A DNA stretch of 64,000 nt, taken from contig NZ_CP017941.1 in assembly GCF_002764115.1 (NCBI RefSeq), positions 62,001 through 126,000 on the forward strand, in the 5' to 3' direction. Position 1 is the stretch's first letter; each line of letters begins with the position of its first letter. This stretch comes from Phyllobacterium zundukense (GTDB taxonomy: Bacteria; Pseudomonadota; Alphaproteobacteria; Rhizobiales; Rhizobiaceae). The notes under the pieces are model-generated. The model did not search any database, was not told where the DNA came from, and saw only the letters and a list, made by a program, of their open reading frames with translations. The translations under genes were made by a program, and so were the position numbers. Below, one piece after another: positions 34,555-43,875 of this stretch.

Positions 34555-37216
34555 GCGAGAGGAGCGTCCCGTCTCCCCTGCGCTGGCGAACTTTCGCCAG
34601 CGGTTTTTCACGGAGCTTGATTTACCGGCACGATGGGGCCGGATCCGGCGACAGTCCTATCTGACGTTTCCGCTTGCGTTGCTGACCGTCTTCGCAGTTT
34701 GGTTGTTCTTCTTCCTTTTCCTCTATGACATATACGTCACCTCATTCGGCACAGTGTCCTATTTTGATTACGCGCTGGCAGCTCCGTTTGCAGAGGCGGT
34801 GACATCCACCTGGAGACTGATCGGACGGCGCGATACGGCCGGCATTTTCATCCTCGCCCTGGCACTCGCTGCACCGCTAATGTTCGCCGTCCTGGTCTTG
34901 TGGATGCTCAAGGGCGGGCGGGCCTTCTCGCGTCACATCCTGTACCTGCTGCACATCCGATCGACCCGCCGACTGGTGGGTATCGCCATCATGGGTCAGT
35001 TTCTTAGCGTCGCGGCCGTCGTGGTCTATTCCGTCGTCTTTTACGTGGTGGCGACCGAATTTGAAAAGGGAACGGATCTTGCAAAACTCTATTTCGAAAA
35101 GCCACTCGCCATGGCAACGACACCGTTCGGTTCGATTGATGCATCCGGCGCAGTGGTCAAGGCTCCAAGCAAGATCCGGCGTGCCGGCGTGCTGGCATTT
35201 TTAGCCGCAATTGCCGGCATCGGATTTCCCGTCGGTCTGGCAATTCAGAAGCGCGGCCGGATGGTTTATGGTGGCGCACGGTTGGGGACGTTGACCGATG
35301 CCGCCGATTTCGGACTGCGCAAAAAACGTGGCGTGGTTCTCGGAACCAAGCAGGGTTTGTTGCTGGTCGATGACAGCGACAAGCATGTGCTGGTAATCGG
35401 CTCACCGGGTCAAGGCAAGTCACGCAGCATCGTTATACCGTCCATGATGCGGTTTGGCGGATCGATGTTCGTTCTCGATTTTGGCGGTGAGCTCTACAAG
35501 GAAATGGCGGGGTGGCTTTCGGCGGATGGTTATAGCATCCATGTGATTGCGCCAGGTAGACAAGAGACTGATGGGTTTAATCCGTTTGACTTTATCAGCA
35601 CGGATCCAGCTCAACGCATAACTGATCTGCAGAAGCTATCCTTGATGATGATGCCGGAGCGGGTTCGCTCGGATACATCGGATTTTTGGGAGGAAAGCGC
35701 TCGAATTCTGCTGACCGCATTGATGGCGTTTATTATCGAATGTCCGGACACGCGCAAGACACTGGGTGAACTGCAACGGATCCTTGGCTCGATGCCGGAC
35801 GAGCGCAAGGCGGTCACGCAGTTGATGGAAAAATACGAACATACGCTGAGCGATGCCACGCGCATGCAGCTCGACAAATTCCGCGGCCGTCATGAGAAGT
35901 TGGGCGAAGGCATTGCGGCCGAGATCGGCGCCAAGATCGACGTTCTGCAGAACAAGAACCTGGAGGCGATGCTGTCGGCGACAACGATACCGCTGAAGGA
36001 GATCCGTAATCGCAAGATGGCAATCTTCCTCGACGTCGATATCCAGTCTGTGCGCATTTTTGAGCGGTTCATTTCTCTGCTCATTGAAACCACGATGGAC
36101 ATTTTTATCAAGCAAGGACCGTTGCGCGACGACCAGCATGATGTGATGGTTATGCTCGATGAATTTGGCAATGCCGGCCGGCTGGATACGATCCTGACGC
36201 AGGCGCCACTGATGCGAAAATACGGCATCCGATTTGTGTCAATCCTGCAGGACAGTGCACAGCTCGAACGGCTGTATGAGAAAACCGGCCGTGAGATCAT
36301 TGCCGGATCATCGACGATCAAGCTCTACATGAATTTTCAGAACCCGAGGGACGCCCAATACATATCGACGATCGCCGGCAAGACCACGGAATGGCTGCCA
36401 ACCTCGTCTTACACATACCGGCATGGCCGCCGCGATCGGCAGGTCTCGATGATGCCGGTGCAAAAGGATCTCTTGTCCGTTTCTGATTTGATGATGCTCA
36501 AGCCGGAGGAATTGATCCTGCACGTCGCCGGCGCTCCGGTATTCAAGGTGCTTAAGGTGGAGGGAGGCGATGATCTACGCTTTGGTGCCTACAGGAAGTA
36601 CAAGGCCCCTTCTCGGCCGAAGATGGAAATCATCGAGACTGGCGGCATCGATATGACACCAAAGTTCCGCAAGAACGGATCAATTATCTATGTTTCCACG
36701 CTGGATGGCCTCCGCCACCGTCTTGGGCTCAACCCCTTGCGGGAAGCTGGTGTTGATTTGACGGCAGCACTAATGGACGATCGTGAAGGACGCGAATGCA
36801 ACGACCCTCAGCCCGTTAAGGACATGAACGCCAACGTTGTTGATATGAGGGCGCTGAAAGGGGAAATGTCGCAGGGCGATCGCGAAAAAGCTCTGGATGA
36901 AAAGTGTTTCGAGCGGTCCGAAAATGTTGTCACGATTGACGACGTGGCCGTGCGTTCGCCAATCCTTACCAACGAAGAACTAGAGGATGTGTTCGGGATT
37001 GGTGATAGCAACCATTGGGAACTTCCGGATGGACTTTTGGATGGCACGATGCAGGCCGACAATGTGAATCCGCTCGAAATTAATTGCGGAATCATGGCAC
37101 TCGTGTCAGCCGCCAGACAATCCGTCAAGCCTGAGGCGGCAGAAGCATTCGAGGAACTTGAGGCCGCAGTTTCCGATCCGCTACAGGAAGAGAAAGCTAA
37201 AAATTCCAAGAGTTAA
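34532..37216 (+). CDS. virD4: VirD4 coupling protein with long C-terminal extension
   Basis: An 894-residue type IV coupling protein that recruits substrates to the channel. Membrane helices lie at ~45-70 and ~110-130, with one or two more at ~150-225. Walker A is GSPGQGKSR (~residue 290) and Walker B VMVMLDEFGNAGR. The helicase-like core ends near residue 690, and ~200 further residues (acidic, with VDMRALKGEMSQGDREKALD and many Glu) form an extension beyond typical ~650-700-residue VirD4 proteins, a possible substrate-recognition tail. The ATG at 34532 lies inside the virB11 end. No relaxase gene is adjacent. Confidence 0.92.
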   Translation: MESANTAEREERPVSPALANFRQRFFTELDLPARWGRIRRQSYLTFPLALLTVFAVWLFFFLFLYDIYVTSFGTVSYFDYALAAPFAEAVTSTWRLIGRRDTAGIFILALALAAPLMFAVLVLWMLKGGRAFSRHILYLLHIRSTRRLVGIAIMGQFLSVAAVVVYSVVFYVVATEFEKGTDLAKLYFEKPLAMATTPFGSIDASGAVVKAPSKIRRAGVLAFLAAIAGIGFPVGLAIQKRGRMVYGGARLGTLTDAADFGLRKKRGVVLGTKQGLLLVDDSDKHVLVIGSPGQGKSRSIVIPSMMRFGGSMFVLDFGGELYKEMAGWLSADGYSIHVIAPGRQETDGFNPFDFISTDPAQRITDLQKLSLMMMPERVRSDTSDFWEESARILLTALMAFIIECPDTRKTLGELQRILGSMPDERKAVTQLMEKYEHTLSDATRMQLDKFRGRHEKLGEGIAAEIGAKIDVLQNKNLEAMLSATTIPLKEIRNRKMAIFLDVDIQSVRIFERFISLLIETTMDIFIKQGPLRDDQHDVMVMLDEFGNAGRLDTILTQAPLMRKYGIRFVSILQDSAQLERLYEKTGREIIAGSSTIKLYMNFQNPRDAQYISTIAGKTTEWLPTSSYTYRHGRRDRQVSMMPVQKDLLSVSDLMMLKPEELILHVAGAPVFKVLKVEGGDDLRFGAYRKYKAPSRPKMEIIETGGIDMTPKFRKNGSIIYVSTLDGLRHRLGLNPLREAGVDLTAALMDDREGRECNDPQPVKDMNANVVDMRALKGEMSQGDREKALDEKCFERSENVVTIDDVAVRSPILTNEELEDVFGIGDSNHWELPDGLLDGTMQADNVNPLEINCGIMALVSAARQSVKPEAAEAFEELEAAVSDPLQEEKAKNSKS

Positions 37217-37254
37217 TCTTCAATCAGATTTCTCGGGGAGCTCCACTCGCCCGC

Positions 37255-37354
37255 GCATACGCCTTCGCGTATACGTTGTTTTATACGCCTTCGCGCATAA
37301 TCCTCAATTACACGCATTCGCGTATATTAACACTTTATGCGCGCTCGCGTATAT
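37255..37354 (+). promoter_or_regulatory. Four phased palindromic operators before hipB
   Basis: Four 20-bp sites of the pattern TTATACGC-N4-GCGTATAA start at 37255, 37281, 37308 and 37335 (spacing 26, 27, 27 bp): GCATACGCCTTCGCGTATAC, TTATACGCCTTCGCGCATAA, TTACACGCATTCGCGTATAT and TTATGCGCGCTCGCGTATAT. They cover the region just upstream of hipB. HipB repressors of characterised hipBA operons bind several such palindromes at their own promoter. Confidence 0.75.
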
Positions 37355-37374
37355 TGATGCCTGGAGGTTGCCCC

Positions 37375-37629
37375 ATGAACGAGCACATTGCACGTACCGA
37401 AAAGCAGCTTGGCGCTATCCTGCGCCGCGTCCGAAAACACGCCGGACTAACGCAAGGCACGCTCGGCGAACAAATCCATCTGCGACAAGGAACGGTGTCT
37501 CGCCTCGAAGCTGGAGAGCCTGCTGTCCAGTTGCGCACTCTGATGGGAGCGCTCTTGGGCCTCAATCTCGAACTCGTCGTCAGATCGCGCAGCCAGAGCA
37601 GCGCCGCCGACATCGAGGACCTGTTCTGA
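37375..37629 (+). CDS. hipB: HipB-like antitoxin / repressor
   Basis: An 84-residue XRE-type HTH protein. The helix-turn-helix is LGAILRRVRKHAGLTQGTLG then IHLRQGTVSRLEAGE (residues 11-46), the pattern of HipB antitoxins that bind and neutralise the HipA kinase. GGAGG lies 8 bases before the ATG at 37375. Its stop overlaps the start of the hipA remnant. With hipA broken it may persist only as a repressor of four upstream operators. Confidence 0.82.
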   Translation: MNEHIARTEKQLGAILRRVRKHAGLTQGTLGEQIHLRQGTVSRLEAGEPAVQLRTLMGALLGLNLELVVRSRSQSSAADIEDLF

Positions 37630-37934
37630 TGGGACGAAAGCGGGCGCACGTCCCCCTTTAATGTCTTCCTGAACAGCCGCCTCGTCGGTGTACTGCGCCG
37701 CGAGTCAACCGGCGCGATCGACTTCCAGTACACGCGCGATTGGCTGGAATGGCGCGGTACTTTCCCGGTCTCGCTCTCCCTGCCCCTGCGCGAAGATCGC
37801 TATATCGGCGCCGGTCATCAATGTCTTCGACAACCTGCTGCCCGACAGCAACTCCGTTCGCAAGCGCGTCGGCGCTCTGCAGTTCCTGTCCGACGGCATC
37901 GACCCGGTTGTCACATCGTTCCCAAACAGCTTCC
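37629..37934 (+). pseudogene. hipA: HipA kinase, N-terminal remnant
   Basis: From the ATG overlapping the hipB stop the frame reads MGRKRAHVPL and hits TAA. A shifted frame then gives NVFLNSRLVGVLRRESTGAI, DFQYTRDWLEWRG and LSLPLREDRYIGA, the HipA N-terminal subdomain. After a second one-base shift it reads PVINVFDNLLPDSNSVRKRV then ALQFLSDGIDP. At ~37934 the sequence switches to an AbiEii toxin. The kinase core is absent, so this is not a toxin. Confidence 0.8.
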
Positions 37935-38474
37935 GTGACTGACCTTGTCGCCAACACGTTCGGCTTCGCCGAAATGCAGGTCGTCTCCTTTGAGGATCTG
38001 TTTGGTGGCAAGCTTCATGCAGCTGTTGATCGTCAACACCCGCGGGATCTCTTCGATGTGAAGCTGCTCTACGAGAACGAAGGGCTGACGGATGCACTGT
38101 TTCGCACCTTCCTCATTTATGTCGCCAGTTCGGGCCGGCCGCCGCACGAGCTTATCAAGCCCTCCTTCTCCGAACTCGACGAAGCGTTCGTCAAGGAGTT
38201 TGAAGGCATGACCGTCGCGCCTGTCAGCCTGGGTGAACTGAAGGATGCACGCGTGCGTCTGACCGACGACTTACTCACACGGTTGGATGATAGCGCTATG
38301 CGTTTCTTGCTTTCACTGCATGAGACCGAGCCGGATTTTGAAACTATCGGCATGCCGCAGGCGGCAAACCTGCCGGCCGTCAGATGGAAACTGCTCAACC
38401 TCACGAAACTGAAAGAGCAGAACCCAGAGAAACACACCCAGCAGCGCCATGAGATTGAGAACATATTGTCTTAG
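37935..38474 (+). pseudogene. AbiEii-type toxin, 3' part (second copy)
   Basis: From a GTG at 37935 the frame is open for 179 residues: VTDLVANTFGFAEMQVVSFE, LFGGKLHAAVDRQHPRDLFD, then LPAVRWKLLNLTKLKEQNPE near the end. This is the C-terminal two thirds of an AbiEii/AbiGii nucleotidyltransferase of a different subtype from the 1848-2760 gene. The catalytic GSxD-type N-terminal motif is lost at the junction with hipA, and no AbiEi partner precedes it. Confidence 0.75.
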
Positions 38475-38634
38475 CTCCGAACGACGGTTCCAGCGCGCTC
38501 CAACACACCTGAATCCGAAAACGTTTATCGCGGCGTTTGCATTGCGACGAATCTCTAAGACCCTGAGGAACCGCAAAACCCGCTATGCTGGGTGCAAGCC
38601 ACAACGTTGACGTCGTCGAAGACTCAAGACTTCA

Positions 38635-40524
38635 TCAAACTCGCGGCATGCCTTTCGGTCTCATATGGCGCTTTTGCGCTGCGATTCTGAATATCGAGTT
38701 GGATGCGCCGTAACCTCGATATCCGTTGCGCTGAACGATTTCAAAGAAAAAGCCCTCGCCATAACTTGGACTGTATAACTGAAAATATTCACCGCTTTCA
38801 TCGCGGTCATAAAGGATATTTGCCGACCTCAGTCTGTCGGAAAGTCCGATATCGAGACCAAACCGCGCTTCCAGATCATCGTAGTAGTTGGGCGAGATCT
38901 GGAGTGGTGTGAAGCCGTTTTTATGGAGCGCAGACGCTGTTGCAAAGATATCGTTGGTCTCAAACGCCAGATGCTGGACGCCGGACCCGAAATTTTCGGC
39001 GATGAAGTGTCCAGCAAGGGTAGTGCGGTTTTCTGCACCATTAAGTGTCAGACGGAAGCGGCCGTTAGTGTTTTCAACTACCTGACTGCGCACAATGCCC
39101 GCAGGATCGACGATGTCGACCATAGCCGTTTTACGCACCTTGAAAATCGAGGTGTAGAATAGGATCCAAGTCAGCATTTCGTCGTATTTCATCGTCTGAG
39201 CGATGTGATCAACGCGCCGGAGCCCCACACCATCCCGCGGCTCTTCGCCGGCAATCATGTTGAACTCGATCTCCCATATATTTTTCAGATCAGACTTTTG
39301 ATCGACAAAATAGATGATACCGCCGCCAACCCCGCGGATCGCTGGCATCGTCAGCTCGCCCGGCCCGACGGTTTGCTCAAAAGGCTCTGCGATAAGCGCG
39401 CGTGCACGCTCCGCGGTTGCTTTTGCATCATCCACTTCGAGACCGATCGCGTAGGCCGACGTGCCATGGACCAAATAAGAGGAATGAGCAAATCCTTCAT
39501 GCTCGGTGTTGATGACAAGATTGATCTCGCCTTGCCGGTACAGGGTAACCAGCTTCGTCTTATGCGTACCCGCGACTTGGAAACCCAGAATGTGCAAGTG
39601 CCCGCTGAGTTTTTCGGCCTCCTCCTCGCTGGCAGAAAATTCAACAAATGCCACGCCATCGACATGAATGCGGTCCGGCATCTTTGGCAGCCCAATGGTC
39701 CCCTCCGGCGCGCGGCGCTGTATCTGGTCTCCGAGATAGATTAGCGATCGATGACCATCCAGCGCTATCGAATGGGGTGAACCACCCCGAAACTGATCAT
39801 TGAAAATTTCCAATGACAGATACCCATCGTAGCCTGTGGCGGCGACAGCTTGCATGAAATCCACGACCGGTAGATCCCCCTCCCCTGGCATGTTGCGGTA
39901 GTGGCGGCTCCAGTACAACAGATCCATGTCGATGAGCGGGGCATCGGCAAGCTGGACAATGAATATTTTTTCCTTGGGAATCGAGCGGATCGAATTGACA
40001 TCGATCTTTCGCGCCAGCGTATGGAAGCTGTCTAGGATCAGCCCGACATTGGTGTGATCAGCGCGGCGCACGATTTCCCACGCGTCACGATGATCATTGA
40101 TGTGCCGTCCCCAGGCGAGCGCTTCGTATCCAACGCGCAATCCGCGTTTCTTTGCACGTTCGCCAAGGTCGCGAAAGTCATCCGCAGCTCGATCCAATCC
40201 ACCCAACGCGATTGGCGATACGTTCGAACAGACAAGCACGAGGTCCGTTCCCAATTCCTGCATGACATCGAATTTGCGTTCGGCCCGATCGAATGCGCGG
40301 GATCGATGCGGTTCCGGCATCCCCTCGAAATCACGAAAGGGCTGAAACAGCGTAATCTCCAGCCCGCAGTCCCTGACCATCCTGCCGACGTCGCGCGGGT
40401 TTGCATCGAAGGCCAGGAAGTCGTTCTCGAAAATCTCAACACCGCTGAAACCAGCCTTCGCGATTGCATCCAGCTTTTCAGGGAGATCACCACTGATTGA
40501 AACTGTTGCTATTGAAGTCTTCAT
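38635..40524 (-). CDS. quiC: 3-Dehydroshikimate dehydratase (QuiC type)
   Basis: A 629-residue two-domain enzyme. The N-terminal TIM barrel (1-~275; IATVSISGDLPEKLDAIAKA, GVEIFENDF, NVGLILDSFHTLA, GYDGYLSLEIFND) is of the AP-endonuclease-2 type and converts 3-dehydroshikimate to protocatechuate in QuiC proteins. The C-terminal part (~290-629; RVDHIAQTMKYDEMLTWILF, HLAFETNDIFATA, GEYFQLYSPSYGEGFFFEIV) is an HPPD-like VOC domain. Length and layout match the QuiC1-like fusion. It is the last gene of a minus-strand cluster with a dehydrogenase and a TRAP transporter, pointing to quinate/shikimate catabolism. Confidence 0.85.
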   Translation of the reverse strand: MKTSIATVSISGDLPEKLDAIAKAGFSGVEIFENDFLAFDANPRDVGRMVRDCGLEITLFQPFRDFEGMPEPHRSRAFDRAERKFDVMQELGTDLVLVCSNVSPIALGGLDRAADDFRDLGERAKKRGLRVGYEALAWGRHINDHRDAWEIVRRADHTNVGLILDSFHTLARKIDVNSIRSIPKEKIFIVQLADAPLIDMDLLYWSRHYRNMPGEGDLPVVDFMQAVAATGYDGYLSLEIFNDQFRGGSPHSIALDGHRSLIYLGDQIQRRAPEGTIGLPKMPDRIHVDGVAFVEFSASEEEAEKLSGHLHILGFQVAGTHKTKLVTLYRQGEINLVINTEHEGFAHSSYLVHGTSAYAIGLEVDDAKATAERARALIAEPFEQTVGPGELTMPAIRGVGGGIIYFVDQKSDLKNIWEIEFNMIAGEEPRDGVGLRRVDHIAQTMKYDEMLTWILFYTSIFKVRKTAMVDIVDPAGIVRSQVVENTNGRFRLTLNGAENRTTLAGHFIAENFGSGVQHLAFETNDIFATASALHKNGFTPLQISPNYYDDLEARFGLDIGLSDRLRSANILYDRDESGEYFQLYSPSYGEGFFFEIVQRNGYRGYGASNSIFRIAAQKRHMRPKGMPRV

Positions 40525-40557
40525 TGCCGGGTCCTTGCGTCTATGAAGGAAAGCGTT

Positions 40558-41427
40558 CTATGCGGTCATGGACTTGAAATGGTCGAGCATCCGGTTCGCA
40601 TCAGGCTGCAGGCCGGTAAAAAGCTGAAAGGCTCCGACGGCCTGGAATACCGCCATGCCCCCGCCATCGAGCGTTGGACAGCCGCGCTGGCGTGCCTGCC
40701 TCAACAATTCCGTCTCCAGGGGAAAGTAGACAATTTCCGCTACCCAATGGCGCCGATCAAGCATATCCGCCGGTAACGGCAGGCCAGGATACCCAGACAT
40801 GCCAGTGGGTGTGGCATGGATCAATCCCGACGCCTGCTGCATCGCTTCCATAAGATCACCTTCGGCGATGATTTGCGCGTCGGGGAAGATCTGCTGCATT
40901 GACCTGCTCAGCGCAATGGCGCGCTGTCGTTCGCGATCAAATACGGCAAGCTTCGCCACTCCCAGCGACAAAGCTGCATATGCGGTTGCGACCCCCGCGC
41001 CTCCCGCGCCGAGCTGAACCACGAACGACGTGTCGACCCCGGGAAGGCCGCGACGGAAGCTCTGCGCAAAACCCCACCAATCGGTATTGTGGCCGTAGCG
41101 CCGCCCATCCTTCAGAACGACAGTATTTACGGCACCGATCGAGTCGGCATCGGCGGAAAGCTCATCGAGATGCGGCATGACCGCCTGCTTGCAGGGATGT
41201 GTGATATTGAGACCTGAAAAGCCACGTTCCTCCGCTTCAGAAAGGAGCCGAGGAAGATCGTCGATCGATGCAACAAGCTGATTGAGGTCGATCAGGTCAT
41301 ATTCATAGGAGAGCCCCTGCGCCCTGCCTTCCTTCATGTGCATAGCGGGCGTGAGCGAAGCCTGAATGCCTGCCCCAATGAGCCCCGCCTTTATCGGCTT
41401 CAACAATGTCTCGCTCATCATTTCCAT
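40558..41427 (-). CDS. Shikimate (quinate) dehydrogenase
   Basis: A 289-residue NAD(P)-dependent dehydrogenase. The catalytic Lys is in NITHPCK (residue ~80), the catalytic Asp in HNTDWWG (~116), and the nucleotide-binding loop is QLGAGGAGVATAYAAL (~138-153). Given its neighbours, it more likely oxidises shikimate or quinate for catabolism than makes shikimate like AroE. The first residues of the longer frame (from 41469) look unrelated; ATG at 41427 or 41418 is likelier. It lies 33 bp upstream of quiC. Confidence 0.87.
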   Translation of the reverse strand: MEMMSETLLKPIKAGLIGAGIQASLTPAMHMKEGRAQGLSYEYDLIDLNQLVASIDDLPRLLSEAEERGFSGLNITHPCKQAVMPHLDELSADADSIGAVNTVVLKDGRRYGHNTDWWGFAQSFRRGLPGVDTSFVVQLGAGGAGVATAYAALSLGVAKLAVFDRERQRAIALSRSMQQIFPDAQIIAEGDLMEAMQQASGLIHATPTGMSGYPGLPLPADMLDRRHWVAEIVYFPLETELLRQARQRGCPTLDGGGMAVFQAVGAFQLFTGLQPDANRMLDHFKSMTA

Positions 41428-41505
41428 TCCGCTCGTTCGAGCTCGGCGCGACCTTGGACTATCGAGCAAGTCAGCCCGCGGCAGAGCGCGGGCTGACTTG
41501 TACCT

Positions 41506-42522
41506 CTACTGGCCGCGTGCTGCGTTCAGTTCCTTGAAGAGTTCCGTAACGGTCTCTGTGCCAATGTCCGCGCTGAACTTGTCGATCATCGGCTTGACCG
41601 CGTCGCGAAGTTTCTGTGTTTCCTCCGGGCTGAGTTCCGTGACTTCCATCCCGGTCTTCTTGATCTCGTCGATCGATGCCGCGTCCTGCTCACGCGAAAC
41701 CTTTCGCTGATAATCGCGCGCTTCGTCTGCCGCCGACTGCAGTACGGCCTTTTCTTCATCATTCAGCCCGTCCCAGAACTTCTTGCTGATCAGCACGATC
41801 TGCGGATTGTACTGGTGGCGCGTAATCGTCATGTACTTTTGAACTTCATAGAATTTCGCGTTCACGATATTCGCCGCGGGATTTTCCTGACCGTCCACCG
41901 TTCCTGTTTCGAGCGCGGTATAGAGTTCGGTATATGGCATGGGCACCGCATTCGCGCCGAGACTGTTGAAAAGCTCAATGGGAATTGGCGACTGGATCGT
42001 GCGGATTTTCAAACCCTTGATGTCTTCGAGCTTTGCTACCGGATGCCGGTTGTTAGTCAGATTTCGAAAACCGAGCTCCCAATAGGCAAGCCCGACAAGA
42101 CCAGTATCTGGCAGCATTTTGATGAGGCTGGTGCCGAACGGACCGTCCATGACCTTGTCTGCCTCTTCACCGCTGTTAAACAGGAAGGGCAGATCGACCG
42201 CGCCGAACTGCTTGACGTTGCCGGCCAGTATCCCGGCGTTTAGGACTGTCATTTCGATGACCCCGCCCTGAAGGGCGGAAACCGTCTGAACGTCTCCGCC
42301 CAGCACGCCTCCCGGGAAAAGCTTCACGGTAATTTTGCCGCTGCTCTTTTCCTTCACGAGATCCGCGAACTTCTCCATGCCCATGACCTGCGGATGGCCC
42401 TTGTTGTTGGCCGATGCAAATTTGAGCTGATGCTCGCGGAGCTCGGCCATGGCCGGACCAGTCGTCAACAGTGCGAGTGGCAGTGCCACTCCTACAAGGA
42501 CTTTCATCAATTTATTCAGCAT
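41506..42522 (-). CDS. TRAP transporter solute-binding protein (DctP)
   Basis: A 338-residue periplasmic receptor with a signal peptide (VGVALPLALLTTGPAMAEL). Typical DctP elements are FASANNKGHPQVMGMEKFAD, KLFPGGVLGGDVQTVSALQG, the Arg of GLKIRTIQSPI that salt-bridges the substrate carboxylate, and NPQIVLISKKFWDGLNDEEK. With the shikimate dehydrogenase and QuiC downstream, it probably binds quinate, shikimate or a similar hydroxyaromatic acid. Confidence 0.9.
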   Translation of the reverse strand: MLNKLMKVLVGVALPLALLTTGPAMAELREHQLKFASANNKGHPQVMGMEKFADLVKEKSSGKITVKLFPGGVLGGDVQTVSALQGGVIEMTVLNAGILAGNVKQFGAVDLPFLFNSGEEADKVMDGPFGTSLIKMLPDTGLVGLAYWELGFRNLTNNRHPVAKLEDIKGLKIRTIQSPIPIELFNSLGANAVPMPYTELYTALETGTVDGQENPAANIVNAKFYEVQKYMTITRHQYNPQIVLISKKFWDGLNDEEKAVLQSAADEARDYQRKVSREQDAASIDEIKKTGMEVTELSPEETQKLRDAVKPMIDKFSADIGTETVTELFKELNAARGQ

Positions 42523-42594
42523 TTTTTCCTCCCAATGTTGGCCGGTGTCTCCCCACGGCCGGTTGAATTCCTTTCGTCACGTGCCACCTGCTCT

Positions 42595-43875
42595 TCAATG
42601 TCCCAGCCAGCTCACCGGAACCATTACCAGTTGCGGAAACAGGACAAGCAGGAGCAGCACGATGAGTTCAGCGATGAGAAATGGCATGACTCCCTTCATC
42701 AGCTCTTCCATCGAAAGTTTCGATATGCCGCAGATGACGTTGAGCACGGTGCCGACCGGCGGCGTGATGAGGCCGATCGAGTTGTTGATGATGAACAGGA
42801 CGCCGAAATACACCGGATCGATCCCTGCCTCTTTGATGATCGGCATCAGCACCGGTGTCATGATGAGGATGGTAGGCGTCATATCCATTGCGGTGCCGAC
42901 GAGCACCACGAGAACCATGATGGCGAGCAGCAGCAATGTCTGATTGCCCATCAATGGTTGGATGAGCGCGGCGAGATCGCCCGGCACGTCAGCCACGGTG
43001 ATCAGCCACGCGGAAACCGCTGCCGCCGCGACCAGAAACATGACGACAGCCGTAATCTTCGCAGCGGCAACGAATACGTGGAAAAGTCGCGCCGGCGGTA
43101 ATTCGCGATAGATCACCATGGCGACGAAGAGCGAATAAACGGCCGCGACCACCCCTGCTTCGGTGGGCGTGAACACGCCGAATTTTAGCCCTACGATGAT
43201 GATAAGCGGCAGCATGAGCGCCCAGATGCTGTCGATGAATGCCTTCAACCGGACAGCGCCGGATTGTCGTGGGGGCAGGCTGAATTGCTCCTTGCTGGCA
43301 ACAATCAGCCACGTGATGCAGAGCGCCACCGCTATCAAGAGACCGGGAAATATTCCGGCAAGAAACAGCTTGGTAATCGACACGCCGCCGACGACGCCAT
43401 AGAGGATGAAACCAATCGAAGGCGGGATGATCGGTCCAATGATCGACGCCGAGGCAAGCAGCCCGCCCGCCCGCGCGGGATCGTGGCCCGATTTCAGCAT
43501 CATCGGCAACAGCAGGGTCCCCAGCGCGGCCGCATCGGCCACGGCAGATCCTGAAAGGCTCGACAGCACGCAAGCGGCAAAGATCGCCACGAAACCCAGA
43601 CCGCCGCGGATATGGCCGACCAAAGCCATGGCCAGATCGACGATGCGCCGCGACAGGCCCCCGGTGTTCATCACTTCGCCAGCAAGCATGAAGAACGGGA
43701 CTGCCATCAATGGAAAGCTGTCTGCGCCGTTCAACACATTTTGCGCAACGATCTGCGCATCGAACATGCCGAGATACATCATGAGCGCGACGCCGCTGAC
43801 AATCAGGGCGAAGGCGATCGGGACGCCAAGCGCCATGGGCCCGAGAAGTGCACCAAGGAAAATTGCTACCGTCAT
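42595..43875 (-). CDS. TRAP transporter large permease (DctM)
   Basis: A 426-residue membrane protein with about 11-12 hydrophobic segments, the DctM transport subunit. Markers are MAVPFFMLAGEVMNTGGLSR, ASIIGPIIPPSIGFILYG and NNSIGLITPPVGTVLNVICG. Its ATG overlaps the DctQ stop by four bases (43872-43875), so the two are translationally coupled. Confidence 0.93.
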   Translation of the reverse strand: MTVAIFLGALLGPMALGVPIAFALIVSGVALMMYLGMFDAQIVAQNVLNGADSFPLMAVPFFMLAGEVMNTGGLSRRIVDLAMALVGHIRGGLGFVAIFAACVLSSLSGSAVADAAALGTLLLPMMLKSGHDPARAGGLLASASIIGPIIPPSIGFILYGVVGGVSITKLFLAGIFPGLLIAVALCITWLIVASKEQFSLPPRQSGAVRLKAFIDSIWALMLPLIIIVGLKFGVFTPTEAGVVAAVYSLFVAMVIYRELPPARLFHVFVAAAKITAVVMFLVAAAAVSAWLITVADVPGDLAALIQPLMGNQTLLLLAIMVLVVLVGTAMDMTPTILIMTPVLMPIIKEAGIDPVYFGVLFIINNSIGLITPPVGTVLNVICGISKLSMEELMKGVMPFLIAELIVLLLLVLFPQLVMVPVSWLGH

